A stretch of 64,000 nt of DNA, taken from contig CAZQWE010000002.1 in assembly GCA_964597045.1 (NCBI GenBank), forward strand, positions 124,001 to 188,000, in the 5' to 3' direction. The notes beneath the pieces are model-generated. The model saw only the letters and a program-made list of their open reading frames with translations, did not search any database and was not told the DNA's origin. Shown piece after piece: positions 48,573 to 56,986 of this stretch. The stretch is from UBA9655 sp964597045 (GTDB taxonomy: Bacteria > Pseudomonadota > Alphaproteobacteria > UBA9655). Made by a program: the position numbers and the translations under genes. Every line of letters starts with the position of its first letter. Positions within the stretch are counted from its first letter, which is position 1.

Positions 48573-51194
48573 TTACTCATTATTCGAGTTATTAATATCA
48601 GTTCCCTTCTTCTTCTTTTTCTTCTCAACGGCGTCTTTCATTAAAGTTTGTAGAGTTTTTACTCTTCCTGCGTCAGTTTCGCTTGAATCACTCCCATGGG
48701 GGATGTGAACAACCGTAGTTCTATCTCCCATTTCAATACGCTGACCTGATCCACGACCGGGAGCCACATATCCAGAAGATAGATTCATGACTTTCCCCAT
48801 TAGAACTCGAAGTTTTCTCCATTTCACTCTCTTTCCTTGAAGTTCTTCAATCCTGGCTTGCAGACGCGCAACCTTCGGATCCACGATTTGAGTTTCCTTA
48901 GCCTCAGGAACTCCCTCTAATGCAGGCATTTCTTCTACTATAGGCTCCTCATCACTTTCGCTGGATTCTGGTTCAACCTCAACGGCTTGTTGTAACTCTT
49001 CAAGTGAAACTCTGTATTCTAGTAATTTAACGGCAAACTGAAGAATGTAGTTTTCCACGAGTTCATTAAATAACTCAACTTCTTGTTCACTAAAGTGAGA
49101 CAAATATAATTTTACTTTATCAGGATTCTTCTTTAAGACGCCCTCAACACCTGTAAGGGTAAGCATAGCAAACACCGCTCGCGCAGGAGAAAGCTTTAAA
49201 TTAGCGGCTTGCAGGATACATTGAACGCCTCTTTTTCTAAGCTCTTTATTCTCATTTGAAGCGGGATTATATAACAGGAGTTGCCCGTAAATAGAGAGAG
49301 AGGGGAGATCTTCTAAACGAACGCCCTCCTCAAGAAGTTCGGTCGCTACCATCAGGTTATTTGGATCAAGATTTGCAAGATATCTCGCGAGCTCATAATG
49401 AGCATCAACACGAAATGAAGGATCTTCTGCGGCTTCACGGAAGTATTTCTCAACAAGTACGGGATCTTCGGCAGCTCCTCCTCTTCCACTTTTATGCATC
49501 AATCCTAAGTTAAACGCCGCAGCTTCACGTATCTCAGGAACTTCCTTATAGGCACGTTGCAAATACTCTAAGGCTTTCACATCCAGGGCCCGATCATTTA
49601 AATTCATGAGCAAAAGACCAGCTGAGTTTAAGCCCAACTTTACCCCTGCCCGTATTGACCTTTCATACGCTTCAATAGCAAGAGCCTGATTCGCCTCTAC
49701 ACCAATCCCATCCTTGTAACAATTTCCGAGCTCATAATCTGCTTCTGCGGAACCTAGCTTGGAAGCCATTGTAAAATATTTAAAAGGATCACCCACAAGG
49801 ACCTTGTCAAAATTGAAAGCCCTTAAAAAAACTCCGGCTTCATAAGCAGCCACTTTTTTTACTTCTGGGTTCTTGCTAAGTATATTGACTTTTAAACGCT
49901 CAAATATTGGCTTCTTAATTTTCTGACGAACTTCATCAGAAGTTCTCACAAACATTCTTGTACATAAGGATACTGCGTTTTCATCTTTTCTAGGAGCCGC
50001 TAAACAAACCGGAATCAATTCCTCAAACCCTGCAGCATCAGTTGCAATTACAGTATAATCTTCAACGGCAGACAAATAACCTGTTTTACCTAGAGCAAAT
50101 AATATCTGCTTAGCCTTTTCCAGATTTCCTCTGTTGATAAAATGTTTAGCTATTGAATGCTGTGCTTTGGCATCCGCACCATGGTCCAGTGCTTTTTGGT
50201 AGAGCTGGTCTGCTTCATCTAACTGTCCCAACGCCTCAAGCCTAAAAGCATGATTATAGTAAATAAGAGGCTCATGATTTTCATTCATCTCCAAAGCACG
50301 CTCTGAATAAAACATACACTTTTTTGGGTCTCTCGCAATGATGACCCCATGCTCAAATTGATAGGCCAGAAAATCTAAACCTTTGGGGTGATCCTGTTCA
50401 GCTGCTTGACTAAACCAACATAAGCCTTCTAACAGACTTGTAGAATGAGATTGTGCCATTTCAATTTGTGCTTCCACTGAGCCTAAATACGCGGCTGACC
50501 GTCGGAAAAGAGTTGAAACTGTTGTCTCCTGAATGGATTGAGACAAACCATAAAGAACATTTCCCATGGATTGAACTTTCAGCTGTTCTTTGATTTGTGG
50601 AATTAATTTACTCATATTCACAACACGATTTAAAACAACGTATTGGGGGCTTGCTTCAAGTTCAAGCAAACACCTAAGATCAATGCACCCCTCTCCCATG
50701 AATTGAAAACTCTTTTTATATTGAGTTTCACTATAGGCTTTGGGGTCTTTTTTGGCAATCATACCACATTCTGCCAACTTGGCGCGGGCATAACACGCTG
50801 CAGGTGTTTCGAGAGCCTGTAAGGTCTTTAAAGCTTTAGCACGTTTCTTCTCTTTCTTTTGTAGATCTTTGCTTTTTGATCCCTTAATGGATTGCTTTGG
50901 CTTCAACAGTTCTCTTACAAGCTTTGATGTCTCAAACCAACATTCAGCATTGGTGTTAAATTTACTGCATTCAAAATCTTCATGAAGTGAATCATCCGTA
51001 AGAAATTTACGACTGATTAGATCTTTAATATAAGGCCTGGCTACAGGATTCCCGCGTTTAAATTTCTCAAAGAGAATAGCTGCCCGTTTATTATCGCCCT
51101 GCTCCCAAGCCTCAATCGCATCCCACAGAGGATCTTGAGCAAATAGGGGGGTTATTAAAGTAAATATAAAAAGAAGACGGTGGAGGTATTTCAT
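48573..51194 (-). CDS. Large exported Sel1/TPR-repeat protein
   Basis: 873 residues. Signal peptide MKYLHRLLFIFTLITPLFAQ. The body is a run of about 36-residue helical repeats, clearest at residues 480-640: AEADYELGNCYKDGIGVEAN and AAAFNLGLMHKSGRGGAAED, which match Sel1-like repeats. The end (about 760-873) is acidic then basic coiled coil (ARLQARIEELQGKRVKWRKL, 20) with a Lys-rich tail. Sel1 repeats mediate protein contacts, and host-associated bacteria use them in effectors. Specific role unknown. Long leftward gene with no operon partner. Confidence 0.75.
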   Translation of the reverse strand: MKYLHRLLFIFTLITPLFAQDPLWDAIEAWEQGDNKRAAILFEKFKRGNPVARPYIKDLISRKFLTDDSLHEDFECSKFNTNAECWFETSKLVRELLKPKQSIKGSKSKDLQKKEKKRAKALKTLQALETPAACYARAKLAECGMIAKKDPKAYSETQYKKSFQFMGEGCIDLRCLLELEASPQYVVLNRVVNMSKLIPQIKEQLKVQSMGNVLYGLSQSIQETTVSTLFRRSAAYLGSVEAQIEMAQSHSTSLLEGLCWFSQAAEQDHPKGLDFLAYQFEHGVIIARDPKKCMFYSERALEMNENHEPLIYYNHAFRLEALGQLDEADQLYQKALDHGADAKAQHSIAKHFINRGNLEKAKQILFALGKTGYLSAVEDYTVIATDAAGFEELIPVCLAAPRKDENAVSLCTRMFVRTSDEVRQKIKKPIFERLKVNILSKNPEVKKVAAYEAGVFLRAFNFDKVLVGDPFKYFTMASKLGSAEADYELGNCYKDGIGVEANQALAIEAYERSIRAGVKLGLNSAGLLLMNLNDRALDVKALEYLQRAYKEVPEIREAAAFNLGLMHKSGRGGAAEDPVLVEKYFREAAEDPSFRVDAHYELARYLANLDPNNLMVATELLEEGVRLEDLPSLSIYGQLLLYNPASNENKELRKRGVQCILQAANLKLSPARAVFAMLTLTGVEGVLKKNPDKVKLYLSHFSEQEVELFNELVENYILQFAVKLLEYRVSLEELQQAVEVEPESSESDEEPIVEEMPALEGVPEAKETQIVDPKVARLQARIEELQGKRVKWRKLRVLMGKVMNLSSGYVAPGRGSGQRIEMGDRTTVVHIPHGSDSSETDAGRVKTLQTLMKDAVEKKKKKKGTDINNSNNE

Positions 51195-51331
51195 GACTGT
51201 AAACCTTTAAAATTACAACTAACTGACTTATGAATTTTCTATAACAAGTATTTAATTGAATTACAATATGGATATTGGAGATCGTCATTGCGAGCAGCGA
51301 AGTAAGTCATCTAATCAACCCAAAGGTGTCA

Positions 51332-51391
51332 TGGTCGGTAAATAAACCTTTATTTTCCGTAGGAAAATATTAGGTTTATTTACCGACCATC
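51332..51391. repeat. 60-base near-perfect palindrome
   Basis: Outer arms ATGGTCGGTAAATAAACCT (51332-51350) and AGGTTTATTTACCGACCAT (51373-51391) are perfect 19-base inverted copies. Inside, ATTTTCC-GTA-GGAAAAT (51353-51369) is a second perfect stem. It differs in sequence from families A and B. Confidence 0.95.
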
Positions 51392-51546
51392 CACAAAATA
51401 AATTTAAGTCTGTGGATCCTCGGCTCATTCGACCTATTGATTTTCCAAAGAAAATTCAAGGTATCATTGCCAAGGATGACAACTTTTCTGTTGATTGAGT
51501 TTTTTCCCACTTTCCACTTGGACTCACGATACCAAGGCCTAGGCTC

Positions 51547-51575
51547 TTGCAATTTCTCTAACTATTTGCTATATA
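51547..51575 (+). promoter_or_regulatory. Promoter of the ABC exporter gene
   Basis: TTGCAA (51547-51552) and TATATA (51570-51575) are 17 bases apart. The message would start near 51582, about 64 bases before the ATG at 51646. Confidence 0.6.
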
Positions 51576-51645
51576 TAAAGAACTGGATCCAACCCAATCC
51601 AAATATATACCCATACTTAACATACAATGCTAAAGGATTTGTGCC

Positions 51646-53451
51646 ATGCGCGCGCCTGTTGATATTGCACCCAGCAAAACCCTCTTTGGGTTTATTATGT
51701 ATTTTGTGAAAAAGCAGTGGCTTAAGATTCTACTAGCTCAGGTGATGTGGCTCGCCTGGTCCGTGGATCAAACTATATTTCCACTCCTTTTTGGGAAAAT
51801 CATTGATGGCTTCACGAACTATGTAGGCCTGAGAAGTGAGGCTTGGTCTCATCTAAGCTCACCGATTCTCATGGCGATAGGCCTATGGATTGGTGTTGAA
51901 ACAGCCTTCAGATGTGGGGGATTCCTTCTAGCGTTTACTTTTCCAAAATTAGAACGCCAAGTCCGTATGTATATGTTCTCTCATATGCATGATCAGTCCC
52001 ATAGTTATTTCTCAAGCCAATTTGCTGGAAATATTGCTAATAAAATATCGGATATGGTTGAAAACATGAGCCAGCTGATCCAGCAGATCATCACACTCTT
52101 CTTACCTGCATTTGTGGCTGTTTTGATTGCAACCTATATTTTCTACACATTGAATCCTTTCTTTGCTTCCCTGCTCTTCGGATGGGCATTAATTCATACC
52201 GGTATTGGAATCACCTATGCGTCAAGGTGTACTTACTATTCCCATATCCATTCTGAAACGAGAAGCCATCTCAATGGGCGGATAGTGGATAGCCTCACGA
52301 ATTATTTCTCCGTAAAGATTTTTGCGAATAAAAGATATGAGAATGCATACATTAGAGATCTTCAAAACGTTGAGCAAAAGGAGAATATGGACCAACTTAA
52401 ATATATCGAAAAAGTTCGTCTTATATTTTCTTTCACAACATTCTTTGGACCTGGTCTTGCTCTGAATGGGTACGCCTATTGGTGCTGGATGAATCATCTC
52501 ATTACGGTGGGTGATGTCGTTTTGATTTTTAACACATCTTGGAATATCATCATGATGCTCTGGTGGACAAGCATTGAACTTCCTAATTTCTTTAGGCAAA
52601 TCGGAATTTGCAAGCAAGCGCTCACATTGCTCCAAGATGAGATCAGCCTTAAGGACGTTCCTGATGCTAAAGAACTTCAAGTAAAAAAAGGGGAAATCCA
52701 ATTCCAAAAGGTACATTTCCAGTATGGCCATACAACCCCTCTGTTCACAAACAAATCCATCGATATTAAGCCTGGTCAAAACATTGGCCTCGTCGGGTAT
52801 TCAGGGAGCGGCAAAACAACTTTCGTAAGCCTTATTTTGAGACTCTTTGATATCCAATCAGGGCAAATCCTGATCGATGGTCAGAATATTGCTGATGTCA
52901 CCCAGACTAGTTTACGCGAAGCGATTACGCTAATCCCCCAGGATCCAAGTCTTTTCCATCGTTCCCTCATGGAGAATATCCGTTACGGAAAGCCTGAGGC
53001 CACAGACATGGAAGTCATTGAAGCTGCAAAACGTGCCCATGCCCATGACTTTATTTTGGCTCAACCCGAGGGATATGATTCTCTTGTGGGTGAGCGGGGT
53101 ATCAAGCTCTCTGGAGGTCAAAGGCAAAGGATTGCTATTGCTCGTGCGTTTTTGAAGAACGCACCTATCCTCATCCTTGATGAAGCAACAAGTGCTTTGG
53201 ACACCCATACGGAAACCCTCATTCAGGAAAGCTTTAAAGAACTGATGGAAGGTCGAACGACTCTTGCCATTGCTCATAGACTCTCAACTCTTTTGAATAT
53301 GGACCGAATCCTTGTTTTTGATAAGGGCAAGATTGTAGAAGACGGCTCTCATGAAAAGCTCCTTGCCAAGGAAGGGCTCTATCACTCTTTATGGAGAGCA
53401 CAGGTCGGAGGATTCCTCCCTGAAGGCCCTGAAGAAGCTGAGGAGAATTAA
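51646..53451 (+). CDS. ABC exporter with fused membrane and ATPase domains
   Basis: 601 residues. About six membrane segments in residues 20-320, then an ABC domain with Walker A VGYSGSGKTTF (about 385), Q-loop, signature KLSGGQRQRIAIARAFL, Walker B ILILDEATSALD and a switch histidine AIAHRLSTL. This is an ABCB-type half exporter that dimerises to move lipids, peptides or drugs. The DPSLFHRSLMENIRYG element is typical. No clear ribosome binding site before ATG; the start is the only in-frame ATG ahead of the first helix. Confidence 0.9.
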   Translation: MRAPVDIAPSKTLFGFIMYFVKKQWLKILLAQVMWLAWSVDQTIFPLLFGKIIDGFTNYVGLRSEAWSHLSSPILMAIGLWIGVETAFRCGGFLLAFTFPKLERQVRMYMFSHMHDQSHSYFSSQFAGNIANKISDMVENMSQLIQQIITLFLPAFVAVLIATYIFYTLNPFFASLLFGWALIHTGIGITYASRCTYYSHIHSETRSHLNGRIVDSLTNYFSVKIFANKRYENAYIRDLQNVEQKENMDQLKYIEKVRLIFSFTTFFGPGLALNGYAYWCWMNHLITVGDVVLIFNTSWNIIMMLWWTSIELPNFFRQIGICKQALTLLQDEISLKDVPDAKELQVKKGEIQFQKVHFQYGHTTPLFTNKSIDIKPGQNIGLVGYSGSGKTTFVSLILRLFDIQSGQILIDGQNIADVTQTSLREAITLIPQDPSLFHRSLMENIRYGKPEATDMEVIEAAKRAHAHDFILAQPEGYDSLVGERGIKLSGGQRQRIAIARAFLKNAPILILDEATSALDTHTETLIQESFKELMEGRTTLAIAHRLSTLLNMDRILVFDKGKIVEDGSHEKLLAKEGLYHSLWRAQVGGFLPEGPEEAEEN

Positions 53452-53519
53452 TCTATTGCTTATTATTATTAGAAAAAGCAAACACATGGTTTGTATTTTA
53501 TAATTATAGGATTTGTATC

Positions 53520-53750
53520 ATGTTAAGAAATTGGTTTCTGTTTGGTTTTTGTTGTATATTTTTTATCCCCTCACTCGAAGCTGGCAATGGCGGTAGTTCA
53601 TTAAATAAAGAGCCCAAGAATGAAAGGAAATTTTTTAGACGCAAAAAAAGCTATGCTCCCATCAAAGCCGAACAAAATGAAAGAAATGTTCAGATAGCAA
53701 AGGCTTACACTGTTAAATTGCGTGAAGCCGGGTTTCGAATGAATTACTAA
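53520..53750 (+). CDS. Small secreted basic protein
   Basis: 76 residues. Signal peptide MLRNWFLFGFCCIFFIPSLE, then AGNGGSSLN. The mature 50-odd residues are strongly basic (KFFRRKKSYAP and on) with an end REAGFRMNY. The first mature residues resemble those of F-box protein 1 (AGGGGSRL). No known domain. It follows the ABC exporter by 68 bases, so it might be on its message, though a separate start is possible. Confidence 0.58.
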   Translation: MLRNWFLFGFCCIFFIPSLEAGNGGSSLNKEPKNERKFFRRKKSYAPIKAEQNERNVQIAKAYTVKLREAGFRMNY

Positions 53751-53758
53751 ACAGGTCC

Positions 53759-54025
53759 TTATTTCAAATAGGCCTTACATTTATAACACCAGATAAACTT
53801 ATAATGGGCATGAACGGGTATGATAATCGGATGACCTGTTTCCTTAAAATGATCGGTGTCATGCCCTTTTCCGGATTCACAACAATGGACAGCTCCACAA
53901 AATGTACATAAGCGAATATTTTCATTAATCCCACATACCTCACATTGTTTTGTATCTGAGGTGAGAATTTGCATCTGATCAAGATGGGGACATTCGCTTT
54001 TAGGGATGATCGTGTCTTTTACCAC
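53759..54025 (-). CDS. ZnF-UBP domain protein A
   Basis: 88 residues; GTG start with GAGGAAAA upstream. A UBP-type zinc finger: cysteines and histidines in SECPHLDQM, CEVCGINENIRLCTFCGAVH and CCESGKGHDTDHFKETGHP, ending FIWCYKCKAYLK. In eukaryotic USPs and HDAC6 this fold binds the free C-terminus of ubiquitin. Free-living bacteria also carry such small proteins. It forms a pair with the next gene and lies 8 bases from the convergent gene at 53520. Confidence 0.82.
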   Translation of the reverse strand: MVKDTIIPKSECPHLDQMQILTSDTKQCEVCGINENIRLCTFCGAVHCCESGKGHDTDHFKETGHPIIIPVHAHYKFIWCYKCKAYLK

Positions 54026-54037
54026 TTTATTTTCCTC

Positions 54038-54313
54038 TCAATCAATTAGGAAAGCTTCACATTCCCAACACCAGATAAATTGATAGCTCGCATTTGTGGG
54101 AATGATAATTGAATGACCTGTTTCATTAAAGTGTGCTTTGTCATGGGAGTTACCTGATTCACAGCAATTCACGGATCCACAAGTCGTGCAAAGCCGAAGG
54201 TGAGCATCGATTTCACAGACATCACATTTCGTTTTATCTGAGGTTAGGATTGCCATATTAAGGCAATGTGGACATTCACTCTTCTTCTTTTGAGCATGTT
54301 TTATGGAAGGCAT
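54038..54313 (-). CDS. ZnF-UBP domain protein B
   Basis: 91 residues from ATG 54313, with GGAG upstream. Same fold as its neighbour: SECPHCLNMAILTSDKTKCD (20), CEIDAHLRLCTTCGSVNCC and HFNETGHSIIIPTNASYQFI (20) then WCWECEAFLID. A tandem duplicate separated by 12 bases from copy A, with about half the residues shared. The pair may bind ubiquitin C-termini or an unrelated partner. Basic head KHAQKKKSE precedes the domain. Confidence 0.82.
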   Translation of the reverse strand: MPSIKHAQKKKSECPHCLNMAILTSDKTKCDVCEIDAHLRLCTTCGSVNCCESGNSHDKAHFNETGHSIIIPTNASYQFIWCWECEAFLID

Positions 54314-54394
54314 GCGCTTCTCCTTCAAGGTTGATTGAGTTAATGCTATCAAGGAAAGATTAAGGGATTGTTAATTGAGTGACGAGGAAGACTC

Positions 54395-54424
54395 GGTCAC
54401 CTCTCCCCCTGTGGGAGAGGTGAC
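54395..54424. repeat. Family B short hairpin at the end of the ABC-F gene
   Basis: GTCACCTCTCCC (54396-54407) pairs perfectly with GGGAGAGGTGAC (54413-54424), which ends immediately before the ABC-F stop codon at 54425-54427. Positioned as a 3'-end hairpin of that message. Confidence 0.85.
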
Positions 54425-56239
54425 TCATCTCTCTTCTGACCTAAGCCAAGCATCCTCAGCCTCAGCAAGTTCTGCTTCCAAACGACGTTCTTCCTTCACA
54501 AGCTCAGTTAAAGCTTCTGAGTGGTGGGAATAGAGGTCTGGATTTCCTAAATCCGCCCTTACCTTTAACAAAGCTTCAGCAACAGAGTCCATCTTAAGCT
54601 TAGCTTCTCGTATAAGCTTCTTTTTATCCTCAGGTGACGTTTTCATCTTCTTTTGAGGTTTACTCTGAGACTCCTCACCCTTCAATACTAACTGGCGGTA
54701 GTCCTCCAAGTCACCTTCGAAGGGCTCAACCTTGCCGTCCGCAACTAGCCAGAGACGATCCATCGTCGACGACAAGATATCCCAATCGTGGGTAATCAGA
54801 ATCACAGCACCCTTGAAATCATTGAGAGCCACCATCAACGCCCGTCTGGAGTCCATATCCAAGTGGTTTGTGGGCTCGTCGAGAATCAAGATGTTGGGCT
54901 TCTCCAAGCAAATCAAAGCGAGATTGAGTCGAGCTTTTTCACCTCCTGATAAGCTTTTCACTTTCACGTCCGCCTTTTGTCCAGACAGACCAAAGCGCCC
55001 TAGATGGGTCCGAATAGATGTCGGCGAAAGCGTAGGTGCCTTTCTCATAATATGATCAAAAGCTGTTGCTTCCGTGTCAAACTCTTCCACCTGATGCTGG
55101 GCGAAATACCCAACCTTAAGCTTACCTGACCTACGAATCTCTCCTTTTTGAGGCGCAAGACGTCCTGCAATCAATTTTGCAAAAGTCGACTTTCCGTTAC
55201 CATTCGCGCCAAGCAAAGCGATCCGGTCATCCTCATCAATCCTTTGGAGCAGTCCTTTCAAAATTGGTTTCTCTGGCTCATACCCAACATTCACCCCATC
55301 GAGTACAACTAGCGGCGGTGACAATTTTTCCGGGTCTGGGAAATCGAAACGCACCTCCGGGTCATAGACCACGTCCGGCAGCTTTTCCATCTTCTCAATG
55401 GCTTTAAGTCGACTTTGCGCCTGCTTGGCTTTAGTCGCTTTAGCCCGGAAACGATTCACAAACTCCATCATGTGCTTCTTCTTGGCTTCCTGCTTCACAT
55501 GCTGTGCTTTGAGCATTTCCTGCTGGGCTTCCCAAGTCCTTTCAAAGGTATCAAAGTTCCCTCCAAAAGACTGAATCTTTGAGCCATGCAAATACAAGAT
55601 CCGATCACACACATTGTTCAGGAGTTGTCTATCATGACTGATGATCAAGAGACTCCTTGGGTAAGACTTGAGATAATCCTCAAGCCATAATGATGCTTCC
55701 AAATCCAAGTGGTTCGTCGGCTCATCCAGAAGGAGCCAATCAGGACTTGAGAAAAGCAAGGATGCGAGTGAAACACGCATCCTCCACCCTCCTGAGAAAG
55801 TGGAGAGCGGCTCATTTTGCATGGCTTGGTTGAACCCGAGTCCTGAGAGAATCTCAGACGCCCGGCTTTCAGCCGTAAAAGCATCAATCGCAATCAGCCT
55901 ATCATAGATGTCAGCCATGTTCTCTGGCTCATTTCCGGACTCAAGCTTTTGCATGAGCTCAAGACGCTCAGTGTCAGCAGCCATCACAGCCTCAAGAGGC
56001 GTCGTGAGACCAGCAGGAGCTTCTTGGGCGACGTGACCAAGCCTTGCCCGCGACGGGATTTCTATCTCTCCCTCATCCGCATGAAGGGTTTTCAGGAGAA
56101 CTTTGAAAAGAGTTGATTTACCTGTACCATTGCGTCCAACCAAGCCATAACGATGGCCCTCGTTGAGATTCAATGTGAGATTTTCGATCAGTGTACGCCC
56201 TGCAATACGGACGGTAATATTTTCTAATTTAATCATAAT
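54425..56239 (-). CDS. ABC-F family ATPase (YheS/Uup-like)
   Basis: 604 residues from ATG 56239. Two ABC domains: Walker A GRNGTGKST (about 38) and GANGNGKST (about 340); signatures FSGGWRMRVSL and LSGGEKARLNL; Walker B LLLDEPTNHLD and ILILDEPTNHLD. A linker rich in Lys and Glu separates them and a coiled-coil tail ends the protein. No membrane segments. ABC-F proteins act on ribosomes, or like Uup in DNA repair; close class is not certain. Not an exporter. Confidence 0.92.
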   Translation of the reverse strand: MMIKLENITVRIAGRTLIENLTLNLNEGHRYGLVGRNGTGKSTLFKVLLKTLHADEGEIEIPSRARLGHVAQEAPAGLTTPLEAVMAADTERLELMQKLESGNEPENMADIYDRLIAIDAFTAESRASEILSGLGFNQAMQNEPLSTFSGGWRMRVSLASLLFSSPDWLLLDEPTNHLDLEASLWLEDYLKSYPRSLLIISHDRQLLNNVCDRILYLHGSKIQSFGGNFDTFERTWEAQQEMLKAQHVKQEAKKKHMMEFVNRFRAKATKAKQAQSRLKAIEKMEKLPDVVYDPEVRFDFPDPEKLSPPLVVLDGVNVGYEPEKPILKGLLQRIDEDDRIALLGANGNGKSTFAKLIAGRLAPQKGEIRRSGKLKVGYFAQHQVEEFDTEATAFDHIMRKAPTLSPTSIRTHLGRFGLSGQKADVKVKSLSGGEKARLNLALICLEKPNILILDEPTNHLDMDSRRALMVALNDFKGAVILITHDWDILSSTMDRLWLVADGKVEPFEGDLEDYRQLVLKGEESQSKPQKKMKTSPEDKKKLIREAKLKMDSVAEALLKVRADLGNPDLYSHHSEALTELVKEERRLEAELAEAEDAWLRSEER

Positions 56240-56484
56240 GTTAGACCTTAAATAAGTTGTCAAAATAAGTTGTACTAAAGCATCTCAGTTCCGTGTTGGA
56301 ACGAGAGGGCTGGACTCACCTATTTCGTCAGGCAACCATTAAAGTCATATTCACCATGATAAAATCCTCATCTTTAAGATGTCTTTTATATGGCATAAAG
56401 GAAAGGCAAAGTCAAAGAAAATCATCGTGAGGAGAGACAACTAATGGAAAAGGCTCAACTCGCGATGAAAGTCCTTAATTCATA

Positions 56485-56736
56485 CTATTGAGGAAGTTTC
56501 ATTTCTTCCCGTTGCATCATTTTATGCTCAAGTGGATTACCCCCTGCCATGATTAAATGACTGCCGAAGTAACCTGTTGCTGACATAGATAGGACAGAAA
56601 AGATGAAGAGTAATGTTCCGCCAACCATAGCGAGCATATTTCCATTTTTAATTTGGAACGACCAAACAACCAAGCCAATACTTGCGGCCATCGCAATAAT
56701 GTCGAGTGAAAGTGTTGAACTAAATAATAACTGCAT
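56485..56736 (-). CDS. 83-residue two-helix membrane protein
   Basis: GGAGG 6 bases before the ATG. Two hydrophobic stretches (about residues 10-27 and 34-52, IIAMAASIGLVVWSFQIKNG and MLAMVGGTLLFIFSVLSMSA), then a short charged tail with HKMMQREEMKLPQ. The family is unknown to me. Transcribed alone, leftward, about 220 bases upstream of the ABC-F gene with no obvious promoter seen. A small inner-membrane protein. Confidence 0.6.
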   Translation of the reverse strand: MQLLFSSTLSLDIIAMAASIGLVVWSFQIKNGNMLAMVGGTLLFIFSVLSMSATGYFGSHLIMAGGNPLEHKMMQREEMKLPQ

Positions 56737-56856
56737 TTTTTACCTCCTGTTTTTTATGGAAAAACAATATCATAAATTTAATCGATAAAAAATAGATAAA
56801 ATTTTATCTAAATTAGAAAATTGAATTATCTATTTTTTTTGGGATATTGCGAGGAG

Positions 56857-56904
56857 GGCTCGGTCACCTCTCCCCTTATATCTTGTGGGAGAGGTCGCCC
56901 GAGC
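56857..56904. repeat. Family B hairpin before the 1321-residue exported protein gene
   Basis: GGTCACCTCTCCC (56862-56874) pairs with GGGAGAGGTCGCC (56887-56899), allowing two mismatches. The outer GGCTCGG/CCGAGCC at 56857-56904 lengthens the stem. The loop is AT-rich (TTATATCTTG). Confidence 0.8.
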
Positions 56905-56986
56905 CATATCATTCTCCTTGCTTTAATGAACCTTTCCCTCTATGAATATTCTGATATATTTTTTATTTTATCCCGCAGGTAAGCAT

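Larger units (their letters stand above)
51195..51645. other. Intergenic region with palindrome and promoter
   Basis: 451 bases between the divergent Sel1 and ABC-exporter genes. It holds a CGTCATTGCGAGCAGCGAAG fragment at 51283-51302 that resembles a common bacterial repeat end, then a 60-base palindrome (51332-51391), and a good rightward promoter (51547-51575). Frames within it lack ribosome binding sites. Confidence 0.7.

Noticed and set aside
51283..51302. REP-like element CGTCATTGCGAGCAGCGAAG
   Set aside because: Single short fragment, no inverted partner nearby; noted only in the intergenic entry.
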